DNA of 22,987 nucleotides from Robiginitomaculum sp036478975 (GTDB lineage Bacteria > Pseudomonadota > Alphaproteobacteria > Caulobacterales > Maricaulaceae): the NCBI GenBank assembly GCA_036478975.1, contig JAZGFA010000018.1:1-22987 (forward strand), given 5' to 3'. Every line of letters begins with the position of its first letter. The stretch's first letter is position 1. Under the pieces are notes generated by a model. It was not told where the DNA came from, did no database searches, and saw only the letters and a program-made list of their open reading frames with translations. A program made the translations under genes and the position numbers. Below are positions 7,481 through 15,388 of this stretch, one piece after another.

Positions 7481-8704
7481 ATGTCTAAGCGTAAAAAAGT
7501 CGTCCTCGCCTATTCCGGTGGTTTGGACACCTCTATCATTCTTAAATGGCTGCAAGAAGAAAAGGGCTATGAAGTTGTCACCTTCACCGCCGATTTGGGC
7601 CAAGGCGAAGAGCTAGAGCCGGCGCGCCGCAAGGCCGAAGCGGCCGGGGTTAAAGAGATTTACATTGACGATTTACGCGAAGAATTTGTCGCCGATTTCG
7701 TGTTCCCAATGTTTCGCGCCAATGCGCTTTACGAGGGATTATATTTGCTCGGCACGTCAATCGCCCGCCCGCTAATTTCCAAACGCCAAATTGAGATTGC
7801 TCATATGGTTGGCGCGGACGCCGTCTGTCACGGCGCGACCGGCAAAGGCAATGACCAAGTGCGTTTTGAGCTAGCCTATTACGCGCTAGATCCGGAAATT
7901 AAAGTTATCGCTCCGTGGCGGGAATGGGATTTAAATTCGCGTACTAAGCTGATTGAATACGCGGAAAAGCATGACATTGAAATCGCCCTTGATAAGCGCG
8001 GCGAAGCGCCATTTTCCGTGGACGCCAATTTGCTGCACACATCAAGCGAAGGCAAGGCGCTCGAAGACCCTTACGCTGAGGCGCCTGAATTTGTTTATCA
8101 GCGCACGGTTAGCCCCGAAGACGCGCCGGACAAAGCCACCTATATCGAAGTGGGTTTTGAACGCGGCGACGCCGTGTCCATTGACGGAGAGGCGCTTAGC
8201 CCTGCCACATTGCTCACCCGCCTTAATGAGCTTGGCGGCTCTAATGGCATTGGCCGGCTTGACCTTTTGGAAAACCGTTATGTCGGTATGAAATCGCGCG
8301 GCGTTTACGAGACCCCCGGCGGCACGATTTTGCTAATGGCCCATCGCGGCATTGAGCAAATCACTATGGATAAGGGCGCGGCCCATCTTAAGGACGAGCT
8401 TATGCCGAAATATGCAGAGCTTGTTTATAATGGCTATTGGTATTCCCCCGAGCGTGAAATGCTACAAGCGGCGATTGATAAAAGCCAAGAGCTGGTCACA
8501 GGAAGTGTGCGCCTTAAGCTCTATAAGGGTAATGTTGATATTGTCGGGCGCAAATCCCCATATTCGCTTTATAGTCAAGAGCATGTCACCTTTGAAGAAG
8601 ATGACGTTTATGACCAAGCGGACGCCGGCGGCTTTATTAAAATCAATGCCCTGCGCCTGCGCCTGTTAAAAGCGCGTGATCGCAAGGTCGGAAAAAACGA
8701 TTAA
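7481..8704 (+). CDS. argG: Argininosuccinate synthase
   Basis: Condenses citrulline and aspartate with ATP to argininosuccinate, the penultimate step of arginine synthesis. The N-terminal ATP pyrophosphatase loop AYSGGLDTS is at residues 10-18; TADLGQGEE, GTSIARPLI and HGATGKGNDQVRFE follow, and the C-terminal domain holds SPYSLYSQEHVTF. The length of 407 residues is standard for the bacterial enzyme. ATG at 7481 has AAAGG 6 nt upstream. It is a single-gene unit, divergent from the MscS gene and ending at a strong hairpin terminator. Confidence 0.98.
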   Translation: MSKRKKVVLAYSGGLDTSIILKWLQEEKGYEVVTFTADLGQGEELEPARRKAEAAGVKEIYIDDLREEFVADFVFPMFRANALYEGLYLLGTSIARPLISKRQIEIAHMVGADAVCHGATGKGNDQVRFELAYYALDPEIKVIAPWREWDLNSRTKLIEYAEKHDIEIALDKRGEAPFSVDANLLHTSSEGKALEDPYAEAPEFVYQRTVSPEDAPDKATYIEVGFERGDAVSIDGEALSPATLLTRLNELGGSNGIGRLDLLENRYVGMKSRGVYETPGGTILLMAHRGIEQITMDKGAAHLKDELMPKYAELVYNGYWYSPEREMLQAAIDKSQELVTGSVRLKLYKGNVDIVGRKSPYSLYSQEHVTFEEDDVYDQADAGGFIKINALRLRLLKARDRKVGKND

Positions 8705-8734
8705 ACGATTAGGCCCAATTATTATAGCGCATAA

Positions 8735-8764
8735 AAAAGGCCTTGGAAATTTCCGAGGCCTTTT
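8735..8764. terminator. Bidirectional rho-independent terminator after argG
   Basis: A 12-bp stem (8735-8746 with 8753-8764, one T-G wobble) around a 6-nt AAATTT loop, with an A run on the left and a T run on the right. It lies between the convergent argG and the exported DUF11-type gene and should stop transcription from both sides. Confidence 0.88.
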
Positions 8765-8787
8765 GTTTTATAGTGCTTAAACGCGGT

Positions 8788-9258
8788 TTATTTTAACGCG
8801 GCTTTGAACGACAGCTCTCCGCTTTGCCCCGGGGCCACGGCGGCAATAACCGTCCAGCGCACATGGGTAAGTTCTTCGGCGCGAGCCGTGCGCATAGCGC
8901 CATCATCGCCGATAACCATAAGGTCATCACGGGCGCTAAACCCGTCTCCGGCGGAATATTCAAGCTTTGCTGTTTCGGTTTCCGCGGAGCCTTCCATATA
9001 GGTGACATCGGACGGTATTGGCATGGTCAGCACAATATCGTTAGCTGGTTCAATTTTGTCATTAGTATAGGCGAGCACGTAAACGATTTTTTCGCCCGGC
9101 GTGACAAGCTCGGCCGATGTGCGGCTTGTGCTAACCTGACCAAGGGCATTGGTTTTTTCGACCAATTTATAGACCTTTTGCTCCGCCGTTAATGCGGAGG
9201 CCGCAGGGCCAATGGCGAGGGCCGCAAGGCAGGCGGTAGAGAGAATGATTTTTAACAT
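8788..9258 (-). CDS. Exported protein with a single DUF11-type (conserved repeat) domain
   Basis: The start at 9258 is chosen because AAAGGA lies 8 nt upstream and the product begins with a signal peptide (cleavage near PAASA); an upstream start at 9321 would bury it. The mature part of about 135 residues resembles one unit of the DUF11/TIGR01451 immunoglobulin-like repeat: VTPGEKIVYVLAYTN, then ANDIVLTMPIPSDVTYMEGSA, a variable loop, THVRWTV and a final APGQSGELSFKAALK. Such domains are usually found in tandem in large surface proteins; here one copy makes the whole mature protein. The product is likely periplasmic or surface-located. The stop is 23 nt from the shared terminator. The partner and function are unknown. 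Confidence 0.8.
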   Translation of the reverse strand: MLKIILSTACLAALAIGPAASALTAEQKVYKLVEKTNALGQVSTSRTSAELVTPGEKIVYVLAYTNDKIEPANDIVLTMPIPSDVTYMEGSAETETAKLEYSAGDGFSARDDLMVIGDDGAMRTARAEELTHVRWTVIAAVAPGQSGELSFKAALK

Positions 9259-9344
9259 AATGTGTTCCTTTATGGCAGAGGGATGCTCGTTAGCGAGACG
9301 ATAGCTAAACAGGCTTAACAATGTTTGAACGCCACTGCTATTTG

Positions 9345-10001
9345 TCAGTCCGTTGGGCCATTGCCGTAATATGGGACGCCATATGTACCCGAATTTTGGC
9401 CGAGGAGGCTTTGCGCGGGTGCATGGCTTTTAAGGCGGGCTATTTTTAAACTCGGATTGCGAACAAATTGCGACAGGTTTAAACGGCCATTCTCCCCCGT
9501 GGTCAGAGCAATGGTCATGAGCGGGCCAAAGTCGCGGCTTTGTTTCGGGGCAACCCGCTCCCACACTAGCATTTCAGAGCGGTCACTCAGGCGATAACGG
9601 GCGAGCGCCTTGCCGTAACGTTGCGTTAAATTGGCTTTAAGGCGCGCCCCTGCATCGATGTCCTCGCCAAATGCGTAATCTATCGCAATGATGCGCGCGG
9701 CGGCTTTGGGGCCAGCATAGTCTATTTTTAGATGACTGGCACTGGCGGGATCTTGACCAATTTGCATGTACTGGCTTGGCGTAAGCGTATTGCTCACTTG
9801 CGTGCGCCGGACGCTTTTATGCGGGGCCATCTTGGCGGCTTCCATCAGCGGCGCAATAGCGCCCGCGTCCATGCCAAGCGATAGGCCTAGCACGGTTAAG
9901 GGTGCGCTACCGCGTACGTCTTGCGCGTCCGTAGCGTGCGCCCCTGAGGGCAAAACTAACAGGGCGGCGCTGGTCAATGTTATTTTTAAAAGCTGTATCA
10001 T
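9345..10001 (-). CDS. Exported protein of unknown function, divergent from the Tad operon
   Basis: I do not recognise this protein. The start at 10001 is chosen because it gives a signal peptide (MIQLLKITLTSAALLVL, cleavage near AHA); no strong ribosome binding site is seen, so translation may be weak or the start misplaced. The mature part of about 195 residues has a first half with VLGLSLGMDAGAIAPLM (a pattern found in small periplasmic proteins where GMS/GMD precedes a helix) and a middle with IAIDYAFGEDID, then LTQRYGKAL, which recalls the alpha/beta layout of such proteins. The tail is Gly/Tyr-rich (GVPYYGNGPTD). It shares its upstream region with cpaB, so joint regulation with the pilus is possible but not shown. 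Confidence 0.65.
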   Translation of the reverse strand: MIQLLKITLTSAALLVLPSGAHATDAQDVRGSAPLTVLGLSLGMDAGAIAPLMEAAKMAPHKSVRRTQVSNTLTPSQYMQIGQDPASASHLKIDYAGPKAAARIIAIDYAFGEDIDAGARLKANLTQRYGKALARYRLSDRSEMLVWERVAPKQSRDFGPLMTIALTTGENGRLNLSQFVRNPSLKIARLKSHAPAQSLLGQNSGTYGVPYYGNGPTD

Positions 10002-10039
10002 AGAGTCATATTGAACGCCATTGTTTAAGGAAATGCCAA

Positions 10040-10052
10040 GAGTGCTGCACTC
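10040..10052. promoter_or_regulatory. Palindrome in the divergent region upstream of cpaB
   Basis: GAGTGC, T, GCACTC: 6-bp arms around one base, 38 bp from the start of the minus-strand gene and 89 bp from the cpaB start, followed by an AT-rich stretch. Placement fits an operator for the pilus operon and/or the divergent gene. A looser repeat (CAATACG with CGTATATTG, about 10095-10115) lies closer to cpaB. No clear sigma-70 or sigma-54 boxes were found. Confidence 0.35.
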
Positions 10053-10141
10053 AAATATTAAGGGTTTAGTAAGTCTATCTCTCAACGCCCCTTCAATACG
10101 CTGTCCGTATATTGAGGCTCTGGGATTACGGGGATAGTGGT

Positions 10142-11146
10142 ATGCGGATCAACACATTAGTGACATTAGGCGCTTCGGCCACATTCGGTTTTTTGGCTAT
10201 CATGCTGGCGCGCGGCTGGATTGATGATGCTGTTCACAGCGAATTTAAAAGCCAGCCAAGCGCGGTGAGTGAACACGCGCCATCGGTAATGACAACGCAG
10301 GTTTTAGTCGCTGACCTTGACCTTGGATTTGGTGACGTTTTAGATCAGCAGGCTTTGCGCCTTGTGGACATGCCAACGGATCTGCTTCCCCTCGGCGTCT
10401 TTACGGATTTTGAAAGCCTGTTTGGCTCGGACGGAGCGCGCACGGTCGTTTTGAGTAAAATGGGGTATAATGAACCTATCCTCGATTATAAAATTAGCGG
10501 CCCTGGCGGGCGCGGCTCCCTGTCGGCTTTAATCGGCGAAGGCATGCGCGCCGCCTCTATCCGCGTTAACGCGGTCGCTGGCGTTGGCGGGTTTATTCTG
10601 CCCGGTGATCATGTGGACGTGATTTTGACACGCGACCTAGCGACCGGTGACCAAGACCGTAAATTGTCATCCGATGTGCTGTTGCAAAATGTTCGGGTTT
10701 TAGGTGCGGATCAAAACGCCGATAAAACATCAAGCCGAGTTGAAGTGGCAAAGACGGTGACGCTAGAAGTGACCCCGCGCCAAGCGCAAAAGCTCAGCAT
10801 TTCTATGGATGTCGGCACGTTAAGCTTGACCCTTCGCCGGGTTGGCGCCTTAGAGGCCACGCCGACAAGCCGTATTGATGAGCAGCAGCTTTTTTCAAAT
10901 ACAGCGCCAAAGCACCGCGCGCGGACGGCGGCAAAGGCGGCGCCCAAACCGCGCGCTCCGGCGCCGGATATGACGGCGCAAGTTACAATTATGCGTAGCG
11001 GGCAGCGCGAAGCGGTTAGCGTGCGCAAAGAGGTTATCGAGCGCGCGCAAGGCACGCACAAACAAGAGACACAAAAAACAGATGCAGAAAAAACGGGTGA
11101 TGAGCTTGCGGGAAAAACCGGCTGGGTCACGCGGTCAAAGGGATAA
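10142..11146 (+). CDS. cpaB: Flp pilus assembly protein CpaB/RcpC
   Basis: CpaB is a periplasmic, inner-membrane-anchored protein that supports the outer-membrane secretin of Tad pili. The ATG at 10142 has GGGGA 7 nt upstream; an in-frame start at 10112 has poorer context. The N-terminal helix (about residues 5-22) anchors the protein. The SAF-like domain follows (VLVADLDLGFGDVLDQQALRLVDMP), then the family signature around RAASIRVNAVAGVGGFILPGDHVDVILT and VLLQNVRVLGAD, and TVTLEVTPRQAQKLSISMDVGTLSLTLR. The last 75 residues are Ala/Pro/Lys-rich and look disordered. 334 residues, somewhat longer than usual because of that tail. It is the first gene of the operon; no flp pilin or cpaA precedes it. 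Confidence 0.95.
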   Translation: MRINTLVTLGASATFGFLAIMLARGWIDDAVHSEFKSQPSAVSEHAPSVMTTQVLVADLDLGFGDVLDQQALRLVDMPTDLLPLGVFTDFESLFGSDGARTVVLSKMGYNEPILDYKISGPGGRGSLSALIGEGMRAASIRVNAVAGVGGFILPGDHVDVILTRDLATGDQDRKLSSDVLLQNVRVLGADQNADKTSSRVEVAKTVTLEVTPRQAQKLSISMDVGTLSLTLRRVGALEATPTSRIDEQQLFSNTAPKHRARTAAKAAPKPRAPAPDMTAQVTIMRSGQREAVSVRKEVIERAQGTHKQETQKTDAEKTGDELAGKTGWVTRSKG

Positions 11147-11150
11147 GATA

Positions 11151-12467
11151 ATGAGCATTAAACACACAGTTTTGTTAAGCATCCTTTTGTTAGCCGGGCC
11201 AAATGCCTTCGCAAAGTCATGGGTTGAGACGGCCCCGGCGCAAGCGCGCACGGAAGCCGCGCTGACTAAAGGCTCCCCGATTATCATGCGCACGGATAGC
11301 GCTTTTTCCGACATTATGGTGGCCGATGCGGCTATTGCTGATGTGGTTGTTTTGACCGACCGCTCTTTCCATTTGGTGGGTAAGGCTAGCGGTAAAACCA
11401 ATATCATGCTGTATGACAAGCAAAAGCGGCTTATTGACATTGTCGACGTAAATGTCGGCTATGATGTGGCGTCTTTAAAGAAGAGCCTATTTGAGACATT
11501 CCCCAATGAGCGCATAGAAGTGCGGCCTATGGCGGGCGGGGTATATTTATCCGGCCAGGTTTCGACCGGCCCGATTTCCCAGCGCGCATTTGATATTGCC
11601 CAGCGTTACGCCCCCAATGATGTGACCAATGGCCTCGTGGTAAAAGACAGCCATCAAGTCATGCTCGAAGTGCGTTTTGTAGAAGCGTCACGTAAGGCAA
11701 TTAAAGATTTAGGCATTGGCCTTTTGGTGCAAAGCCAAGATGGCTCGCTGCAAAGCAATAGCGGAACTAACGGGCTTGGCCGCGCAATTTTTAATGCGGT
11801 GTCCGGAACCACGACCCTTGATATGGCCATTGACGCCCTAGAAGAAAAAGGCGTCATTCGCACGCTAGCGGAGCCAAACCTTGTGGCCATGTCCGGCGAA
11901 ACCGCAAGCTTTCTTGCCGGCGGAGAATTTCCAATACCCGTCCAAGGTGACCTTGGAAAAGTGACCGTAGAGTATCGTCAATTCGGCGTTGGCTTATCTT
12001 TCACTCCGACGGTTTTAGGCGACGGCATTATCAATCTAAAAGTTGCGCCCGAAGTGAGCCAAATTGATGAATCGCGTTCTGTGCGCGTTGGCGGCCTTGA
12101 AGTTCCAGCCATATCTGTGCGCCGCGCTAACACCACGGTTGAGCTGCGTAATGATCAAAGTTTTGCTATTGCTGGGCTTTTGCAAAACAGTTCTAGCGAC
12201 ACGAAAACGCAAGTGCCGTGGCTAGGCGATATTCCAATTTTAGGCAGTTTGTTTCGCTCGACCCGTTACCGCAAAAGCGAAACCGAGCTGGTGATTTTAA
12301 TCACCCCGCATTTGGTTGCGCCGGTTTCAGATATTTCGGATTTGAAGACCCCGCTGGATGATTTGTCCCGCCCCTCGGAAGCGGAGAAATTTTTACTAGG
12401 CCGCCTTGAAGGGCCAAAAGTTGAAGGCGGGGGCCTCGCTGCAAATTATGGCCATGTGCTGCAATAG
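11151..12467 (+). CDS. cpaC: Flp pilus secretin CpaC/RcpA
   Basis: Forms the outer-membrane channel of the Tad machine. ATG 11151 is 4 nt after the cpaB stop, with AAAGGGA upstream, and gives a signal peptide (cleavage near NAFA). The pilus-secretin N-terminal domain is seen near residues 40-105 (SDIMVADAAIADVVVLTDRSFHLVGKASGKTNIMLYD), a BON-like N1 region follows (GGVYLSGQV), and the secretin domain spans about residues 165-400: VMLEVRFVEASR, LAEPNLVAMSGETASFLAGGEFPIPV, VGLSFTPTVL, PWLGDIPILGSLFRS and ELVILITPHLVAP. 438 residues, within the family range of about 400-550. All domains expected of a working secretin are present. Confidence 0.96.
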   Translation: MSIKHTVLLSILLLAGPNAFAKSWVETAPAQARTEAALTKGSPIIMRTDSAFSDIMVADAAIADVVVLTDRSFHLVGKASGKTNIMLYDKQKRLIDIVDVNVGYDVASLKKSLFETFPNERIEVRPMAGGVYLSGQVSTGPISQRAFDIAQRYAPNDVTNGLVVKDSHQVMLEVRFVEASRKAIKDLGIGLLVQSQDGSLQSNSGTNGLGRAIFNAVSGTTTLDMAIDALEEKGVIRTLAEPNLVAMSGETASFLAGGEFPIPVQGDLGKVTVEYRQFGVGLSFTPTVLGDGIINLKVAPEVSQIDESRSVRVGGLEVPAISVRRANTTVELRNDQSFAIAGLLQNSSSDTKTQVPWLGDIPILGSLFRSTRYRKSETELVILITPHLVAPVSDISDLKTPLDDLSRPSEAEKFLLGRLEGPKVEGGGLAANYGHVLQ

Positions 12468-12476
12468 GAGATGATG

Positions 12477-12728
12477 ATGCGTAATTTACAAGTTTTAATT
12501 TTAAGCGGCGCGGCGGCGAGCCTATCGGCGTGCGCTAGCACTGCGCCGGTATTGAAGGCCAATTCTAGAATGGCAGTGAAGGCTAATATTGCGGCGCAGG
12601 CGATTGCGCCAGACGCAGATCAAAAAGCTAATCGTCATATTCCGCAAAACCGCGCCCTGCGTGAGGCTGCGCGAAAGCGTTATGAGGCAGGAGAAGTGCG
12701 CCAGCCAAAGGTGCAAAAAACTAATTAA
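12477..12728 (+). CDS. Small lipoprotein in the cpaD position, possibly a reduced CpaD
   Basis: Three ATG codons follow each other at 12471, 12474 and 12477; the third has the best spacing (6 nt) from AGGAG at 12466-12470. The 83-residue product has a lipoprotein signal ending in LSAC (Cys at residue 18) and a mature chain of only about 65 residues. It lies between cpaC and the later genes, where Caulobacter-type loci have cpaD, a lipoprotein of about 200-250 residues. The mature part (ANIAAQAIAPDADQ, then ALREAARKRYEAGEV) resembles from memory the C-terminal end of CpaD proteins (N-L-A-A-x-V-A-D-P, later a Y-R-x-G-[KE] tail), so it may be CpaD with its central domain lost. An unrelated pilotin-type lipoprotein is the alternative. 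Confidence 0.7.
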   Translation: MRNLQVLILSGAAASLSACASTAPVLKANSRMAVKANIAAQAIAPDADQKANRHIPQNRALREAARKRYEAGEVRQPKVQKTN

Positions 12729-12784
12729 GGGTGTGGCGGGGGCCAAATGAACGGGCCAAAATAGGCCAAGAACGGGATGATGAG

Positions 12785-14290
12785 ATGGTAGAGTGTAAAA
12801 AATTTTTAAAAATATTCGCTGCGAATGTTAGCGGCGGCGCAGCTATTTACGCGGCGATAACGGCGCCGGTTATGATTGGCGGCGCGGCTTTGTCCGTAGA
12901 CGTTTCGCGCATGTATAATTTAGACCAAGAATTGCAAAGCGCCTCCGATGCCTATGCCCGCGCCGGCGCCGCCGAACTTGATGGCCGCAGCGATTCACTC
13001 GTGCGGGCGCGTCGCGCTATCCATAATCTGGTTAATAATGGCGAAAACTATGGTGATGAGACGCAATCCAAGGTGACGATTGCCTCCATTCGGTTTTTAA
13101 AAGAAACGCCGAGTAATGGCTATGATGCAGTTCCCGCGGGTTTCGTCACCCTCAATCCGAATGAAGCGCATTACGTTGAGGTTAAAGTCGCCCCTACGAA
13201 AATCACTACCCTGTTCCCGCCAACCCTCGCGCAAGGCATTGCATCGGTAGATTTGGACGCGGTCTCGACGGCGGGTTTTGAATTTGGCGTGTGCGGCACG
13301 GCTCCAGTATTTGTCTGTAACCCTTATGAGGGAACCGGCATGACTTTGTTTGAAGCGCTTGAAGATGAAGATGAGCGCCGCCGTCAAATACGCTTTATTA
13401 ATCCGGGCGGAAATTGCGATACATTTGCCCCCGGCGCCTTTGGCTATTTAGACCCGTTTACAAAAACCGGCGTTAGCGGCGCTAATGTAATTAAGGACGC
13501 GGTGGCGATTGATAAGCCGGCGACGTGTTTCCAAAGCTCTGGCGTGCATTTGCGTCCGGGGAAAATAAGCTCCATGCGCGATGCGGTCAATGTGCGCTTT
13601 GATATTTATAAAGGGCGCTACCGCCAGTCGCGGTTTAAAAACGATCCGCGTTACGCGCCGGCGGAAAATGTAACCAAGGGTTATGCCCTGCGCCGTCAGC
13701 GTAATTCTTGTTCGGGTCGTGCGGATTGGGACGCCATGGCCTTGCCGCGCGACGCCTGTTTTGATGATGATAGCTGTACGGATTTACACGGCATGATGGG
13801 CGATGGCGATTGGGACTTTGCCCAATATGTAGACGTTAACCACAACGGCGCTCGCGCCCTAAGAATTAAAGGCACGACTTACCGCTTTAACCACAATCGC
13901 GGAACCGTAACCCCGTCAACGCCGCCAAGCCGTTACGATGTGTATCGCTGGGAAATTGACAGTAATAATATTCCCGGAACGCATACGGCCATGTCCTGCG
14001 CGTCTAATACGCCGGAAAGCGGCGAGCCGGTGTGCCATTCTACCGGCGCTTATAGCGGCGATGTGGATCGCCGCATCATTCACGCGGCTGTGCTAAATTG
14101 TAATGAATTAGAGCAGACTTACAATTTGTCCGGCGGCTCTAATCCGCCGCTTCCGGCGCAGGCATTTATTAAAGTCTTTATTACCGAGCCCATGGGCAGC
14201 GGATATTACAATTCCCTTTACGGGGAAATGGTCGGGGTCGTTGAAGGCAATAGCGCAATTTCTCGAGACACAATTGCGGTTAATCGTTAA
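12785..14290 (+). CDS. tadG: TadG-like Flp pilus assembly protein
   Basis: A pilus-associated protein held by one N-terminal membrane helix. ATG 12785 is chosen because the protein then begins 9 residues or so before the Tad-type N-terminal helix (NVSGGAAIYAAITAPVMIGGAALSVDVSRMY), followed by LDQELQSASDAYARAGAAEL as in TadG/TadE families; a GTG at 12731 would add 18 residues with no signal. The large exported part (about 450 residues) holds ten Cys (for example VCGTAPVFVC, DACFDDDSC, MSCAS, PVCHS) and a conserved C-terminal region with WDFAQYVDVNH and RYDVYRWEID, seen in alphaproteobacterial TadG-like proteins. I see no VWA domain motif (DxSxS). 501 residues. The stop and the next start overlap as TAATG. 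Confidence 0.85.
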   Translation: MVECKKFLKIFAANVSGGAAIYAAITAPVMIGGAALSVDVSRMYNLDQELQSASDAYARAGAAELDGRSDSLVRARRAIHNLVNNGENYGDETQSKVTIASIRFLKETPSNGYDAVPAGFVTLNPNEAHYVEVKVAPTKITTLFPPTLAQGIASVDLDAVSTAGFEFGVCGTAPVFVCNPYEGTGMTLFEALEDEDERRRQIRFINPGGNCDTFAPGAFGYLDPFTKTGVSGANVIKDAVAIDKPATCFQSSGVHLRPGKISSMRDAVNVRFDIYKGRYRQSRFKNDPRYAPAENVTKGYALRRQRNSCSGRADWDAMALPRDACFDDDSCTDLHGMMGDGDWDFAQYVDVNHNGARALRIKGTTYRFNHNRGTVTPSTPPSRYDVYRWEIDSNNIPGTHTAMSCASNTPESGEPVCHSTGAYSGDVDRRIIHAAVLNCNELEQTYNLSGGSNPPLPAQAFIKVFITEPMGSGYYNSLYGEMVGVVEGNSAISRDTIAVNR

Positions 14291-14781
14291 TGGGTATTTG
14301 GCTTTTTCATAAGCGCAAACCCTTACGGGGTTTTGTTTTTGACGCTTCCGGATCCGTAGCGGTGGAGGCGGTATTCGTCCTGCCGTTTTTAATCCTGCTA
14401 GGACTTGGCGCGGTTGATTATTCAAACATGCTTTTATCCCACCATAAAATGCAGACTAGCGTCACCGCGGCGGGAACCTATTTATCCCGTTCGCGCACGC
14501 CGCAAAATTATGAGGCCCAAGCGCGTAACCTTGCTGTAACTGGCAAGCTTTCTGGCGGGAGCGCGATTCTGCCGAGCTGGAGCGTTAGCGATATAACCAT
14601 TAGCTACCAAAATGCGCAAAACAGTAATAACCAATATCGAGGCCAGGAAACGATTAAAACCGTTAAGGTTGAAACGCGCCTTGCTTATCAGGGATTTGGC
14701 TTTGTTAATGCCATTACCCCCGGAGCTGCTGTGATGATGAGCGACAGCTATGAGGCGCGGATTATGGGAGGCGGTATATGA
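14290..14781 (+). CDS. tadE: TadE-family minor pilin-like protein
   Basis: TadE-family proteins are pseudopilins of the Tad system with a pilin-like N-terminal helix. Here FDASGSVAVEAVFVLPFLILLGLGAVDYSNMLL (residues 16-50) gives the signature, with the Glu at the fifth or so position of the hydrophobic segment as in processed pseudopilins. The rest (about 110 residues) is an exported domain with HHKMQTSVTAAGTYLSRS and few other recognisable features. 163 residues is usual. The start overlaps the tadG stop by 1 nt and its stop overlaps the next start as ATGA, so the three genes are likely translated in sequence. No prepilin peptidase gene that could process it lies in this window. Confidence 0.88.
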   Translation: MGIWLFHKRKPLRGFVFDASGSVAVEAVFVLPFLILLGLGAVDYSNMLLSHHKMQTSVTAAGTYLSRSRTPQNYEAQARNLAVTGKLSGGSAILPSWSVSDITISYQNAQNSNNQYRGQETIKTVKVETRLAYQGFGFVNAITPGAAVMMSDSYEARIMGGGI

Positions 14782-15386
14782 GCCGCTTAGAAAAATTTAT
14801 CCGTAATGAAGACGGCGTGGCGAGCGTTGAATTTGCTCTACTGTCCGTGGCGCTGATTTCCGTGACCATTGGCGCGTTGGAATTAGGCCTTGGGTTTTTC
14901 CAATATAACACAGCCCAACAAGCAGCCCGTATCGGAGCCCGCCTTGCCGCCGTTTCTGATCCTGTGGCCCGCGATATGACCTATATGACTGGCCTGAGCA
15001 ATAATGTGAAGTCAGGCGATTCCATGCCCGACTATCTACGTACATGCAGCGGCGTCACCCAGAGCTGTAATATTGGAGCATATAATAGTGCGCAAATGAA
15101 CGCCCTACTTTACGGCCCGGATAATGATGGTGTTTGCGCCACTACGGAAAAATTACGCCGCGGAATTTGTGACGTTTTCCCTAAGGTCAGCCGTGAAAAC
15201 ATCACCATTAGCTATCAAGGCTCCGGCCTTGGCATTGCGGGAAACCCCGCGGTTTTGTCACCGCTTATCACCGTGCGCCTTAGCGGTCTCGAATTTGATT
15301 TCGCGGTGGCCGATGCTTTCATTTCAAAAAAATTCCAGGCCATGCCGGATATTGAAGTGACAATGATGGCCGAGGATTTGAGGTAG
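14778..15386 (+). CDS. TadE/TadF-family minor pilin-like protein
   Basis: A second TadE-type protein. The motif NEDGVASVEFALLSVALISVTIGALELGLGFFQYNTAQQAARIGAR (residues 9-54) holds the pilin-like helix with its conserved Glu after Val. The exported part has four Cys in two pairs (RTCSGVTQSC near residue 90 and GVCATTEKLRRGIC near 115), which suggests disulfides, and ends in a beta-rich region (ITVRLSGLEFDFAV). 202 residues. It overlaps the previous gene by 4 nt and is 2 nt from cpaE. By position it may be the TadF equivalent, but the family signature reads closer to TadE, so I give no symbol. Confidence 0.87.
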   Translation: MSRLEKFIRNEDGVASVEFALLSVALISVTIGALELGLGFFQYNTAQQAARIGARLAAVSDPVARDMTYMTGLSNNVKSGDSMPDYLRTCSGVTQSCNIGAYNSAQMNALLYGPDNDGVCATTEKLRRGICDVFPKVSRENITISYQGSGLGIAGNPAVLSPLITVRLSGLEFDFAVADAFISKKFQAMPDIEVTMMAEDLR

Positions 15387-15388
15387 CC

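Noticed and set aside
10711..11130. 139-codon minus-strand frame inside cpaB
   Set aside because: Antisense to the cpaB C-terminal half; Cys/Ser/Arg-rich composition typical of a frame-complement artefact and no ribosome binding site.
13790..13860. Asp-rich stretch in the TadG-like protein as a calcium-binding loop
   Set aside because: The spacing of Asp residues does not fit an EF-hand or dockerin loop, and WD(F/C)..Y..VNH looks like a shared feature of TadG-like proteins.
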